42,521 nucleotides of DNA from a virus: positions 1-42,521 of IMG/VR virus record IMGVR_UViG_3300048591_000148, one strand, 5' to 3'. A model generated the notes under the pieces. That model saw only the letters and a program-made list of their open reading frames with translations. It was not told the origin of the DNA and did no database searches. Position numbers and translations under genes: made by a program. Position 1 is the stretch's first letter, and each line of letters starts with the position of its first letter. Shown here in pieces: positions 25,984-33,045 of the stretch.

Positions 25984-27716
25984 TATTTTACCTTACTTTT
26001 CTTTAGTTTTTTAGTTACTTGTAATTTGCTGATGTCGTTGTCTCCCCAGTTGAATAACTGGAATGCAATAGCCTTAGCCATCACCGTGTCATCATGCTCT
26101 CCCTCTTCAGCGTTCATTCTACCCCGTTCATCACGGACGAATGCAAATGCTTCTTCGACAAAGACCATATCCTTATCTTCGTTCAGACCTTCACGGATTA
26201 CTCTAATCAAATCGTCAATAGCGATTCGTTTAGTTCGAACGTCAGTCTTCCAACCGAGGTTAGATGTTGGCTCTTCAAAGTCCTCATCATATCCTCTGTC
26301 TCGTTTGTACAGGTTAGTATAGAAGGTATCACGCAATTTCTGGACTGTTGTCAGACCATGGTTGTTCACCTCGACTCCTATAAGTGCATAATTGTATAGT
26401 GCACCGAGAGCACCGAGTATTTCCCCGAACCTGTCAGGGTCACACTTACCTCTCCATCTAGCTACAGTCTTCATTGTTGTAGTTTCTACAACTTCCGCAA
26501 CACTATAGTCTCCTGTTTTTAGCCCTTCGGCAACGTCAGCACCGATAACATATTCCTTACCTACAATAGGTTGTTCGAATATTTTAAGTGGTGCAACATA
26601 GGTGAAATCGTCAATATTAGGGTCATATTCTATCTTTTCAAGCTCATATTTCTCGTGTTCATCACCAGTAATTAGCTTGTAATAGTCATATTTATCAACC
26701 TCTAGGGCTTCTAATTCCATCTTTTCGAGCACCAGTACTGGAAATACGTTAGCACCTGATGCAACGAAGGCTTCGTTAGCTACAGATGGGTATTCCTGGT
26801 ACATTCTAGCAGGGTCAGATGCAAAATCCCTTGATTTACGCCTATAAAACTTGATTTTCGGGATAAATTGGCTCTCTTCCACTGGATAGTGGTCGCCATC
26901 CCAGGTATCATACCCCTTTTTGAACAGGTCAATGAGGAATAACTCGTATTCGTTGAGTTCTCCTACCTCTTCATCATCATAATCTTCGTATTCATCAATC
27001 AACCACCAAGGGAAGAAGAACGGAATGAAGTTGTTTAACTTCTTCTCAGCGTTTCTCCACTCTTTATGGAAGTAATTTCCTTTACCTTTTGCAGTCGATT
27101 CTAGGAAGATGAATGTGTTCGGTAGATATGGTACGGTCTGCATGAGTGATGCGACCAGTTCTTCTCCATTCTCCCATTCACCAACCTCACTAGCATGTAG
27201 AAACTGCACAGTGTCAGACCTACCTGCACTCGTGTTCTTAGCCGTGGCTGTCTTAATGACTGAGCCAAGTCCAACTTGATTCCCCTTATCATCATACCTC
27301 TCAAACGACAAATCGTTCTTAGTGTTGTATTTTATACTTGGTTTGAATATAGGATTACTATTATCGTAATACCTACGAAACATCATATAAAGGTTACGTG
27401 CGGAAGCATCCTCGTGACCTATAATAACAGCCGTCTGGAAGCGATTAGTACTAGTCCACCAGTAACAGATAGCTTCTACAATCGTAGACAACCCCATCTG
27501 TCGAGCCTTGAGCAGGATAACCCTGACTGGGACTCCATTGAGTAAACACCAGATAACATAGTTAATCAGTGCCCTCTGCGGTTTATTGGGTATAAGCCGT
27601 TGCAGCTTACCCGATTTAGTTCTAATCCATAGGTTGTTCTCTATATACCTATATATGTCGTTTTTGATGTCCAGTATCTTCTGGCGTTGCTCCTCTGATA
27701 ACTGGTATTCGTCCAT
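25983..27716 (-). CDS. Terminase large subunit
   Basis: 577 residues. Walker A-like LKARQMGLST at 69-78, a following FLHASEVGEWE Walker B/coupling block (about 170-185), and the RNase-H-like nuclease part with VIGADVAEGLKTGDYS, GVEVNNHG and a late HDDTVMAKAIA. This enzyme powers DNA packaging and cuts the concatemer. Overlaps the 41-residue RHH-like gene (TAATG) and portal, with which it must act. Confidence 0.92.
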   Translation of the reverse strand: MDEYQLSEEQRQKILDIKNDIYRYIENNLWIRTKSGKLQRLIPNKPQRALINYVIWCLLNGVPVRVILLKARQMGLSTIVEAICYWWTSTNRFQTAVIIGHEDASARNLYMMFRRYYDNSNPIFKPSIKYNTKNDLSFERYDDKGNQVGLGSVIKTATAKNTSAGRSDTVQFLHASEVGEWENGEELVASLMQTVPYLPNTFIFLESTAKGKGNYFHKEWRNAEKKLNNFIPFFFPWWLIDEYEDYDDEEVGELNEYELFLIDLFKKGYDTWDGDHYPVEESQFIPKIKFYRRKSRDFASDPARMYQEYPSVANEAFVASGANVFPVLVLEKMELEALEVDKYDYYKLITGDEHEKYELEKIEYDPNIDDFTYVAPLKIFEQPIVGKEYVIGADVAEGLKTGDYSVAEVVETTTMKTVARWRGKCDPDRFGEILGALGALYNYALIGVEVNNHGLTTVQKLRDTFYTNLYKRDRGYDEDFEEPTSNLGWKTDVRTKRIAIDDLIRVIREGLNEDKDMVFVEEAFAFVRDERGRMNAEEGEHDDTVMAKAIAFQLFNWGDNDISKLQVTKKLKKSKVK

Positions 27717-27841
27717 TACTCTGTCTCTTCTCGATACTTCCTAAGTAATAGGTTAACCAGTTTGCTCTTGTTCTTTACATCTTTGAGAAACTCTAAGTTG
27801 TCATCCCAGATGTAGAGCTGAACTTTATTGATTTGTGGCAT
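27716..27841 (-). CDS. Ribbon-helix-helix-like small protein (41 residues)
   Basis: ATG 27841 follows AAGGAAGGAACTGACA. MPQINKVQLYIWDDNLEFLK then helix SKLVNLLLRKYREETE: a short beta strand followed by two helices, the pattern of MetJ/Arc-type ribbon-helix-helix DNA-binding proteins. It overlaps the end of the 84-residue gene by 17 bases in another frame and the terminase start (TAATG). It might bind packaging or promoter DNA. The assignment rests on pattern only. Confidence 0.55.
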   Translation of the reverse strand: MPQINKVQLYIWDDNLEFLKDVKNKSKLVNLLLRKYREETE

Positions 27842-28079
27842 TGTCAGTTCCTTCCTTACCACTATCGCCTACGGCAACAGTAGCATCTAACATCTCTTTA
27901 TCCATCTTAGCTTTCACCTCTGCAATTCGAGCGTATAACTTCTCCTTGTATAGTCTAACAGTCTTGTTAATTTGACTCTTAGACATACCCCCAGCTTTTA
28001 GCTCACGCTTCATTTTTTGGATACCGAAGTTAAACGGGTGTCGTTTTACTTCTTGGGTTTCTTCTTTGCTTGATTCCAT
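27825..28079 (-). CDS. Small basic helical protein (84 residues)
   Basis: MESSKEETQEVKRHPFNFGI, then a basic helical core (MKRELKAGGMSKSQINKTVR) that looks like a helix-turn-helix-type segment, then an acidic low-complexity end. Located between the two terminase genes. It might be a packaging cofactor or nucleic-acid binder; no family assigned. The next gene starts inside its end. Confidence 0.62.
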   Translation of the reverse strand: MESSKEETQEVKRHPFNFGIQKMKRELKAGGMSKSQINKTVRLYKEKLYARIAEVKAKMDKEMLDATVAVGDSGKEGTDNATNQ

Positions 28080-28279
28080 AACTCCTCAATCGCTTTCTCT
28101 TCGTCTGCATCATTCGGGATAAATGCACTTTGTCCGTTAATTGTTAAATGAACCCCTAAGTCATTTCCTTCCCAATGGAAGTTGTTATTCTCTAGGTCGT
28201 CTATAATACTTAAACATAACTGCTGGAAATAGTCCTGATTAGGTATTAAACCTATCATATTACGCACGTCTCGTCTCAT
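28046..28279 (-). CDS. Hypothetical protein (77 residues)
   Basis: MRRDVRNMIGLIPNQDYFQQ ... a small mixed-fold protein with a Lys-rich end (KKKPKK). Overlaps the end of the terminase small subunit gene (ATGA) and the next gene. No recognised family. Confidence 0.62.
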   Translation of the reverse strand: MRRDVRNMIGLIPNQDYFQQLCLSIIDDLENNNFHWEGNDLGVHLTINGQSAFIPNDADEEKAIEELWNQAKKKPKK

Positions 28280-28773
28280 TTAAGCTCCTCTAACGCCTGT
28301 TCTATATTTACGTGTCCTACAAGCTGTTTCTGAACAAACATACCCTGGTCGATGCCTAGCAGCTTGATAGCCTGTATTCTGTCTGATGCCTTCTCATACT
28401 TAGAGTTGGCAATATTAGCTAGAGCTTGTTTTAGGTGCTCTGGCTGTAACCTTACTATGTTCTGTGCTGCCTGTATCCATTGTGGAGCTACATTCATAAT
28501 AGAAGACGCATAACTTTCACTATACCCAGCCTTAATAGCTGCATGATAGGCGTTACCCCAGGTCTCTTCTTGCTCTGGGTCTAGGTAATACCGAAGGAAC
28601 TCATTCTGCTGTGGCGAGTTAGTCCACTGATTAGCAGTTACTCCCTTCTCACCTTGCTTCCTGAGACCAAACTTCTTACCCTTCTTCGTAGTTTTCTTGA
28701 CAACAGTCTTAGGCTGTTCCGCCTCGACATCAATCAGATCAACTAGTTCTTCGGTATCGGTTTCTTTAGTCAT
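28276..28773 (-). CDS. Terminase small subunit
   Basis: 165 residues. After a charged N-terminus, residues about 48-95 carry a helix-turn-helix type block: NEFLRYYLDPEQEETWGNAY and IKAGYSESYASSIMN, the 'AAIRAGYS..A' pattern of Terminase_2 family small subunits, which recognise the packaging site. First gene of the leftward operon; its ATG lies almost exactly at the predicted transcription start. Confidence 0.83.
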   Translation of the reverse strand: MTKETDTEELVDLIDVEAEQPKTVVKKTTKKGKKFGLRKQGEKGVTANQWTNSPQQNEFLRYYLDPEQEETWGNAYHAAIKAGYSESYASSIMNVAPQWIQAAQNIVRLQPEHLKQALANIANSKYEKASDRIQAIKLLGIDQGMFVQKQLVGHVNIEQALEELK

Positions 28774-28779
28774 GCACGT

Positions 28780-28808
28780 ATTATATCACACTCTGTACGA
28801 AAAGTCAA
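28780..28808 (-). promoter_or_regulatory. Main late promoter for the leftward operon
   Basis: On the minus strand: -35 TTGACT (28803-28808), 17-base spacer, extended -10 TGTGATATAAT with TATAAT at 28780-28785. The predicted start site near 28773 coincides with the first base of the terminase small subunit ATG, so the first cistron may be translated from a leaderless transcript. Confidence 0.83.
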
Positions 28809-29206
28809 TAGCAATGTTGTAATTGTCACTACCTTTCATTCAGACTAGTATTGTATAACGGGGGTAGGATGAGTCCATACCTTTCTAAAAAATGACTTGT
28901 GTGTATTTACTCCGATTATTCCCCCCGTGGTAATATAAACAACACACCCCAACGTGTTGCCCTACCCCACCCCACCTTACCATAACATAAAACTAAATAA
29001 AAACAAATAAAAAACAAAAGCATTATAAAACACTTACCAATCATTGTGCTTGTGTATATGTCAATGATGTGTTGTAATAAGCTATACCATAATGCCCAAG
29101 CATGAGGGGTTTGACAATACCATAGTTCTATTGCTTAATATGTAACGGGGGATGGTGTACTATTTCAGAGAGTTATCCACAGTGTAAATAATACAACATA
29201 AAATCA
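28809..29206. other. Divergent intergenic control region, candidate replication origin
   Basis: No convincing gene in about 400 bases. It contains an A/T run (28979-29035), G-rich elements TAACGGGGG at about 28857 and 29143 (directly repeated), a C-rich tract 28921-28980 with hairpin CAACAC...GTGTTG, and the DnaA-type box at 29173-29181. This composition is typical of an origin or packaging region. The window has no polymerase of its own, which would fit use of host initiation factors. Confidence 0.5.
29173..29181 (+). other. DnaA box, perfect consensus
   Basis: TTATCCACA matches the classical high-affinity DnaA box exactly. It lies 26 bases before the -35 of the first early promoter in the gene-free divergent region. 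A single 9-mer can arise by chance, but its position next to an A/T-rich stretch makes it suggestive of host-DnaA-dependent initiation or regulation. Confidence 0.55.
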
Positions 29207-29235
29207 TTGACATGCTATTGACGTATGTGTATAAT
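29207..29235 (+). promoter_or_regulatory. Early promoter, perfect consensus
   Basis: TTGACA at 29207-29212 and TATAAT at 29230-29235 with 17 bases between. It precedes the 75-residue gene at 29288 by about 50 bases and faces away from the terminase promoter. Confidence 0.88.
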
Positions 29236-29287
29236 AGAACACAAGAGGCAAGCACAACAATATAAACGCCTCACAGGAGATACAACC

Positions 29288-29515
29288 ATGAAAGCACAAG
29301 CAAACCTAACACTAGCAAAACTAGTAACAGAAAACTACATTGACAGTGCAGACAGTAGCACAGACTTAGTATACTTTACAGTAGACGCACATGCACAACT
29401 TGACAAAATCATCGAAGCATTGTATACAGATAAAATGAGTGCTGGGGACATTAAAGCTACACATGACATGGTAAATACACATTTAATGGTAGCACTACAA
29501 GCTAAATTAGCATAA
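29288..29515 (+). CDS. Small early protein (75 residues)
   Basis: ATG 29288 is chosen because AGGAGA lies 8 bases upstream; the longer upstream reading has no such site and contains the promoter. MKAQANLTLAKLVTENYIDS; helical and acidic, no motif. As the first gene behind a perfect promoter in the divergent region, it is a candidate host-takeover factor. Function unknown. Confidence 0.72.
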   Translation: MKAQANLTLAKLVTENYIDSADSSTDLVYFTVDAHAQLDKIIEALYTDKMSAGDIKATHDMVNTHLMVALQAKLA

Positions 29516-29588
29516 CATAATGACCTGGATATGTCAATAAACTATCCATACTATTAAAACACAAACACATAAAAAGGGACAGAATACC

Positions 29589-29762
29589 ATGAATTACAAA
29601 ATGATATTACAACACATTATAGCGGTAATACTAATGGGATATACTCTAAAAAATATATTTACAGTAGAGATATTTAATCCTATACAGTCTTTAATGCTTA
29701 TTGTGAGTGTAGTATACTGTGTATACGTCTATATGGTATATTGGGACATAACCAAAAACTAG
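29589..29762 (+). CDS. Small membrane protein (57 residues)
   Basis: ATG 29589 has AAAAAGGGA 10 bases upstream. MNYKMILQHIIAVILMGYTL then a second hydrophobic stretch (QSLMLIVSVVYCVYVYMVYW) and a charged end: two membrane segments. Absent from long-ORF lists because of its size. Early expression suggests a membrane-acting accessory such as superinfection exclusion, but that is inference. Confidence 0.62.
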   Translation: MNYKMILQHIIAVILMGYTLKNIFTVEIFNPIQSLMLIVSVVYCVYVYMVYWDITKN

Positions 29763-29777
29763 CAGGGCATCGGGCGT

Positions 29778-29805
29778 TTGACATCTGTTGAGATTGTTGT
29801 ATAAT
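29778..29805 (+). promoter_or_regulatory. Early promoter
   Basis: TTGACA at 29778-29783, TATAAT at 29800-29805, 16-base spacer. Lies just after the stop of the small membrane protein and upstream of the 175-residue gene. Confidence 0.72.
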
Positions 29806-29868
29806 TTACAATTTGAGTATCATTATGCTTATGGCATGGGGATATGCAAAAATTACAACATAAAATGG

Positions 29869-29897
29869 TTGACAAAATGCAACTGGTACGATACAAT
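29869..29897 (+). promoter_or_regulatory. Early promoter
   Basis: TTGACA at 29869-29874, TACAAT at 29892-29897, 17-base spacer. Second promoter ahead of the gene at 29954, giving two tandem start sites within 100 bases. Confidence 0.68.
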
Positions 29898-29953
29898 AGA
29901 GACAGTCAGAAATGACACAACAACAATAATAATAAGCATGAAAGGCTATATAT

Positions 29954-30481
29954 ATGAAACTATATACAATAAATGCAACGTGTGAACAACACAAGTATAC
30001 TATACAAGAAAATAAGACTAATCACAAGTCATATCCTGCTAGGGTTGCCGAGGTTCTAGCACAACATAAAATTGACGGTTTTACAATAGAGCGTGTTGAG
30101 GGATATTGGCAAGGTGTACCAGAGAAAAGCTATAAAATATCTGTAGCACTTGAGGATACATCGGTGGTTGACAGCATCTGTACAATGTTGCGTGATATGT
30201 TCCAACAGGATGCTGTAATGTTGACAGATGAGGTATTAAATGATATGCATTATACTGATGCAACATTCCCAGAAATCAAGGATATTCTTGACAGGTCATT
30301 GACAGGAGAGCAAACAGATGTTATAGGATTCAACGCTGATTATGCGAAGAAAATACAGACACTGTTTGGGGTTGACGGATTGACATTAAAGTTGAATGGT
30401 AAGCTAGGAGCGATGGTGTTTGAGAATACCTCGACAGACAACGCTGGTTATGGTTTAATAATGCCACTAAAGGTTAAATAA
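29954..30481 (+). CDS. Two-domain early protein; C-terminal part resembles a sliding-clamp end
   Basis: 175 residues. N-terminal part: MKLYTINATCEQHKYTIQEN; residues about 30-95 have a beta-alpha pattern. C-terminal part, about 125-174: FNADYAKKIQTLFGVDGLTL ... YGLIMPLKV, which resembles the final strand-helix-strand of bacterial beta clamps (FNxxYL...LMPxRL). If true it could imitate or bind the host replisome clamp. Weak, pattern-level similarity only. ATG has AAAGG 10 bases upstream and follows two promoters. Confidence 0.62.
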   Translation: MKLYTINATCEQHKYTIQENKTNHKSYPARVAEVLAQHKIDGFTIERVEGYWQGVPEKSYKISVALEDTSVVDSICTMLRDMFQQDAVMLTDEVLNDMHYTDATFPEIKDILDRSLTGEQTDVIGFNADYAKKIQTLFGVDGLTLKLNGKLGAMVFENTSTDNAGYGLIMPLKVK

Positions 30482-30493
30482 GGAGATAAGAAA

Positions 30494-30727
30494 ATGAAAC
30501 TATATATTGCAATAATTGACTGGGGATATTTTGACGAAACAAAAGAAGCAGAATGGTTCTTCTTTGCAGGTGAATCATACGAGTATGAAGAAATCAAGAA
30601 GAAAGCAGTTGAACACCTAGTAGAAAACGTGGATGTTGAAGCAGAGTTTGTAGAAATAGACAATTTATGGATTAACGAAGTTAATGAAGTAGATGGATAT
30701 AAAGTAACATTGACAAAAGGAGAATAA
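30494..30727 (+). CDS. Small acidic protein (77 residues)
   Basis: ATG 30494 follows AAGGAGATAAGAAA. MKLYIAIIDWGYFDETKEAE with VEAEFVEIDNLWINEV: strongly acidic alpha/beta protein. Acidic DNA-mimic proteins are common among early phage genes, but no family is recognised. Confidence 0.7.
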   Translation: MKLYIAIIDWGYFDETKEAEWFFFAGESYEYEEIKKKAVEHLVENVDVEAEFVEIDNLWINEVNEVDGYKVTLTKGE

Positions 30728-30728
30728 T

Positions 30729-30908
30729 ATGAGCTACTTAAAACGAAATACACTACAAGATTTTGACGAAGCATGGAGATACGGAGCAACATTGACGCTA
30801 GAAGAGTTAGACCGATGGGATAAGCTGATTGATAAGCTGATTAAAGACCAAGGGGAAGACTCAGAAGTAGTGAAGCATGTAATCAAGATACGGGAGAACT
30901 ACCTATGA
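30729..30908 (+). CDS. Small helical protein (59 residues)
   Basis: ATG 30729 follows AAAGGAGAATAAT. MSYLKRNTLQDFDEAWRYGA then LTLEELDRWDKLIDKLIKDQ. Charged two-helix product. Its stop overlaps the next start (ATGA). Unrecognised. Confidence 0.62.
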   Translation: MSYLKRNTLQDFDEAWRYGATLTLEELDRWDKLIDKLIKDQGEDSEVVKHVIKIRENYL

Positions 30909-31066
30909 TAAAAGAACTTAACAATGTGCAAGCACCACAGGTTGAATATTGTGAGAATTGTGGCAAGAGAACAATATGTTATCTAGTAGGGTATATAACA
31001 CCAATATCAAGGCAATTATCTAGGGAAGAGTGGATATGTACTGGTTGTGTGGGAGATATACTATGA
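30905..31066 (+). CDS. Small zinc-ribbon protein (53 residues)
   Basis: Starts in the ATGA overlap at 30905. Two knuckles, YCENCGK near residue 16 and ICTGCVG near 46, form a four-cysteine zinc site. Such mini-ribbons in phages often bind host RNA polymerase or nucleic acid. It overlaps the next gene by ATGA. Confidence 0.62.
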   Translation: MIKELNNVQAPQVEYCENCGKRTICYLVGYITPISRQLSREEWICTGCVGDIL

Positions 31067-31224
31067 TAGACTTGAATGATGGGACTCACAGTAGGCACAA
31101 CGAAGAACACTATAGAAATTGTCAACCATGTTACGAAGACCACCTTGACTTTATGCAAGAATGTGAGATGGATGCAAGATTAGATGCAATGAGCGAAAGG
31201 GAAGAATATGAAGAAGAAGACTAA
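31063..31224 (+). CDS. Small acidic protein with C/H cluster (53 residues)
   Basis: ATG 31063 is chosen because of the ATGA overlap, rather than the in-frame upstream codon. MIDLNDGTHSRHNEEHYRNC QPCYEDHLDF... contains H10, H13, H16, C20, C23, H27, a possible zinc site, followed by a very acidic tail. Unknown function. Confidence 0.6.
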   Translation: MIDLNDGTHSRHNEEHYRNCQPCYEDHLDFMQECEMDARLDAMSEREEYEEED

Positions 31225-31300
31225 AAAACCAGTAACAAAAACACCAGATGAAATTGCAGAAGAGAAACTATTAAAGGCTATAGAGGAGCATGGGGTATGA
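31208..31300 (+). CDS. Mini protein (30 residues)
   Basis: ATG 31208 follows AAAGGGAAGAAT. MKKKTKKPVTKTPDEIAEEK, then LLKAIEEHGV. Basic then acidic. Overlaps the previous stop and the next start (ATGA), so it sits in a translationally coupled chain; that arrangement is the main support. Confidence 0.5.
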   Translation: MKKKTKKPVTKTPDEIAEEKLLKAIEEHGV

Positions 31301-31716
31301 GCGAAATTGTAATTGACATTGATGACTATTTGACAGAAGATGATAAACGTGATTTAGTGCGTGAAGCATTCAGAAATGAAGCATCAAGACAAATGAACCG
31401 AGATACGATTGACAGATTCATAAGTAATATGAGTTACGAGATGGTACATAGGGACATTAACCAAGTAACACTAGAATACGACAGGAAACTACGAGAAGGC
31501 GTTGAAAAAGTAGTAAATGATATTACATCATATATCGTGTTTAGTTACGACAATGATTCATACGCTAGACAACAATTAAATAAAGCAGTCGATGCAAACG
31601 CTGGCAAGATTCAAGCGAAGATAGGGCAACTTGTCGAGGACTTGAGCGAGTATGATATTGGTGAAATGGTATCAGACCACGTTAAAGATGCAATCAGAGA
31701 GGCATTTTCAAAATGA
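31297..31716 (+). CDS. Helical early protein (139 residues)
   Basis: ATG overlaps the previous stop (ATGA). MSEIVIDIDDYLTEDDKRDL; acidic and almost wholly helical, with EMVHRDINQVTLEYDRKLRE and KIQAKIGQLVEDLSEYDIGE amphipathic repeats. No family. Overlaps the following gene by ATGA. Confidence 0.7.
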   Translation: MSEIVIDIDDYLTEDDKRDLVREAFRNEASRQMNRDTIDRFISNMSYEMVHRDINQVTLEYDRKLREGVEKVVNDITSYIVFSYDNDSYARQQLNKAVDANAGKIQAKIGQLVEDLSEYDIGEMVSDHVKDAIREAFSK

Positions 31717-31961
31717 GCAGAGAACCAATATATAAAGGTGTACTAGCCTTTAAGCTAGAGAACACCAAGTACGTGATACGATATGTAAAGGGGAATGAAG
31801 AGCTACTACACCGATTGCGTAATGCAGGTAAAAAGGGTATAGAAGCAGAAGCGTTTAAGTGGGCTGAAGAGCATAACAACGAGTTTGGTAATAGGTTCGA
31901 AACAGAATTGTACGATGTGTTCTGGGACAAGGTGTGGTATAGCATTAGACCCGAAAAATAA
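31713..31961 (+). CDS. Basic small protein (82 residues)
   Basis: MSREPIYKGVLAFKLENTKY then VIRYVKGNEELLHRLRNAGK and WFY-rich C-terminus. Starts in an ATGA overlap and is the last gene of the 29288-31961 early run. Fold probably alpha/beta. Unknown. Confidence 0.68.
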   Translation: MSREPIYKGVLAFKLENTKYVIRYVKGNEELLHRLRNAGKKGIEAEAFKWAEEHNNEFGNRFETELYDVFWDKVWYSIRPEK

Positions 31962-32048
31962 GTACCATGATTTGATTTTGTTTGTAGGAATTGCACTCAT
32001 TATATGGGTAACATGCAGGGCATTGTTTATTCTACAACAATAAACCTA

Positions 32049-32077
32049 TTGACTTTTACATCAAAGTTTGATATAAT
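32049..32077 (+). promoter_or_regulatory. Early promoter A (shared family: TTGACT...AAAGTTTGATATAAT)
   Basis: TTGACT at 32049-32054 and TATAAT at 32072-32077 with 17 bases between; the 15 bases AAAGTTTGATATAAT are identical at 34594-34608 and 37699-37713. The -10 is of extended TGn type. Predicted start is about 32084, at the base of the first RNA hairpin. Confidence 0.9.
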
Positions 32078-32083
32078 CCTTAC

Positions 32084-32480
32084 ATGTCATTAACGACATA
32101 ACGGCACAATTAAACTAGGTGTAATCGAGTAAGTAGCCCATAAGGTGAAGTTACAACTGGACAAACAATCAATGAGCCACGTGTTCTCAGATTCACGTGG
32201 ATAGTAAAAAATCGACACGAGCGTAATATCTTAATATCAAGGAATGTTCTGACGGCTTGAGCACCTTGTCCCCGATACTCTAAGGAGTTAGCGAGATACG
32301 CAAAACTGGCATACAGCCATCTAGTAGGGAAGTGAAATAACTAATCAGAATTGCACGGAGAAGTGCTACGGTGGTTAGGCTAGATAAGGGTATGTTCTCA
32401 TTGGTTCGACACTGTAGTAGCTAACTTCTAATAGCTCGCCCGAGGTAATATCGGGGAAGAAGAAGCCGAAGGTGTAATTT
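32084..32480 (+). ncRNA. Large structured RNA (about 400 nt), unassigned class
   Basis: No long gene. Pairings visible in order: ATGTC/GACAT (32084-32099) right at the predicted 5' end; CCACGTG/CACGTGG (32177-32200); CAAGG/CCTTG (32238-32268); a 9-pair long helix TCCCCGATA (32269-32277) with TATCGGGGA (32449-32457); inside it a 10-pair helix AGGAGTTAGC (32283-32292) with GCTAACTTCT (32420-32429); then GAGATAC (32293-32299) with GTAT-CTC (32390-32399, bulge); ATCTAG/CTAGAT (32319-32324/32380-32385); TGGC/GCCA; GCAC/GTGC. A rival local hairpin CCCGA/TCGGG (32439-32455) overlaps the long helix, allowing a switch. AGGTGTAAT occurs near both ends (32117, 32470). It precedes the helicase operon. 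Confidence 0.7.
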
Positions 32481-32482
32481 AA

Positions 32483-32548
32483 TGGAGGAGATTGAATATA
32501 GCGATGAGGTTACAGGACTATCCACTACACTACGAAGACACGAGTAAA
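32483..32548 (+). CDS. Possible 21-residue leader peptide
   Basis: ATG 32483 follows GAAGG (32468-32472) and encodes MEEIEYSDEVTGLSTTLRRH E. It opens directly at the 3' end of the structured RNA and ends inside the next reading frame. It may be a leader peptide coupled to the downstream gene, or simply part of it. Low confidence. Confidence 0.3.
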
Positions 32549-32578
32549 ACTAAGAAACTAAGAAAGAAGGATTTGAAA

Positions 32579-32755
32579 ATGAGCGATAAAGTAACAACAA
32601 AGAAACCCACTACAGAAGTAGTAAAAACTAAGAATACATTAAGCGTTTACACATATTTGAACTTTAAGCGATTTGGTGTTATGGTATCCATTGATGATGG
32701 TATCAAAATTAACGTACTAGTATTCGAGACACATATCAAGTTTGAAAAACGATAG
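32579..32755 (+). CDS. Small hypothetical protein (58 residues)
   Basis: Chosen start ATG 32579 has AGAAGG (32565-32570) eight bases upstream. In-frame earlier starts at 32504 and 32492 exist but have poorer spacing to GGAGGAG at 32484-32490, so the N-terminus is uncertain. MSDKVTTKKPTTEVVKTKNT, then a beta-type part (YLNFKRFGVMVSIDDGIKIN). Unknown. Confidence 0.55.
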   Translation: MSDKVTTKKPTTEVVKTKNTLSVYTYLNFKRFGVMVSIDDGIKINVLVFETHIKFEKR

Positions 32756-32763
32756 GGGAGTTT

Positions 32764-33045
32764 ATGGCAAGGAAAAAGAAAGTAGAACATGTCGGGCAGG
32801 GGAATCTTCTATCTGGCGAAATCGAAGGTCTTGATAAACTTGTCAGTAAACCCGAGGTACTAGAGCACGAAGGATTGAAGGTTGTCAAGTTGGTTGTGCC
32901 ACAAGGTGAAACACCGCAGTACACTACGACAGCATTAGAGATAGCTAGAAAACTAGCACCAGATATTAAGTCTAAAGAACGACCACCATGGTTACAACAG
33001 GGGTGGCAAGTCAAGAGACGCAAAAAGAGAGCAGGAGCATTATGA
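32764..33045 (+). CDS. Basic hypothetical protein (93 residues)
   Basis: ATG 32764 follows TAGGGGAG. MARKKKVEHVGQGNLLSGEI; both ends are very basic (KRRKKR at the C-terminus), suggesting nucleic-acid binding. It overlaps the helicase ATG (ATGA) and likely acts with it. No family recognised. Confidence 0.65.
   Translation: MARKKKVEHVGQGNLLSGEIEGLDKLVSKPEVLEHEGLKVVKLVVPQGETPQYTTTALEIARKLAPDIKSKERPPWLQQGWQVKRRKKRAGAL

Noticed and set aside
31972-32043. 23-residue hydrophobic reading starting TTG
   Set aside because: No ribosome site and TTG start; it lies just before promoter A. Possible but unsupported.
32395-32420. GGTTCGAC motif as a tmRNA 5' end or tRNA T arm
   Set aside because: The flanks do not form a T stem, no tag-peptide reading or paired tRNA-like 3' end is found; it is an internal loop of the large RNA.
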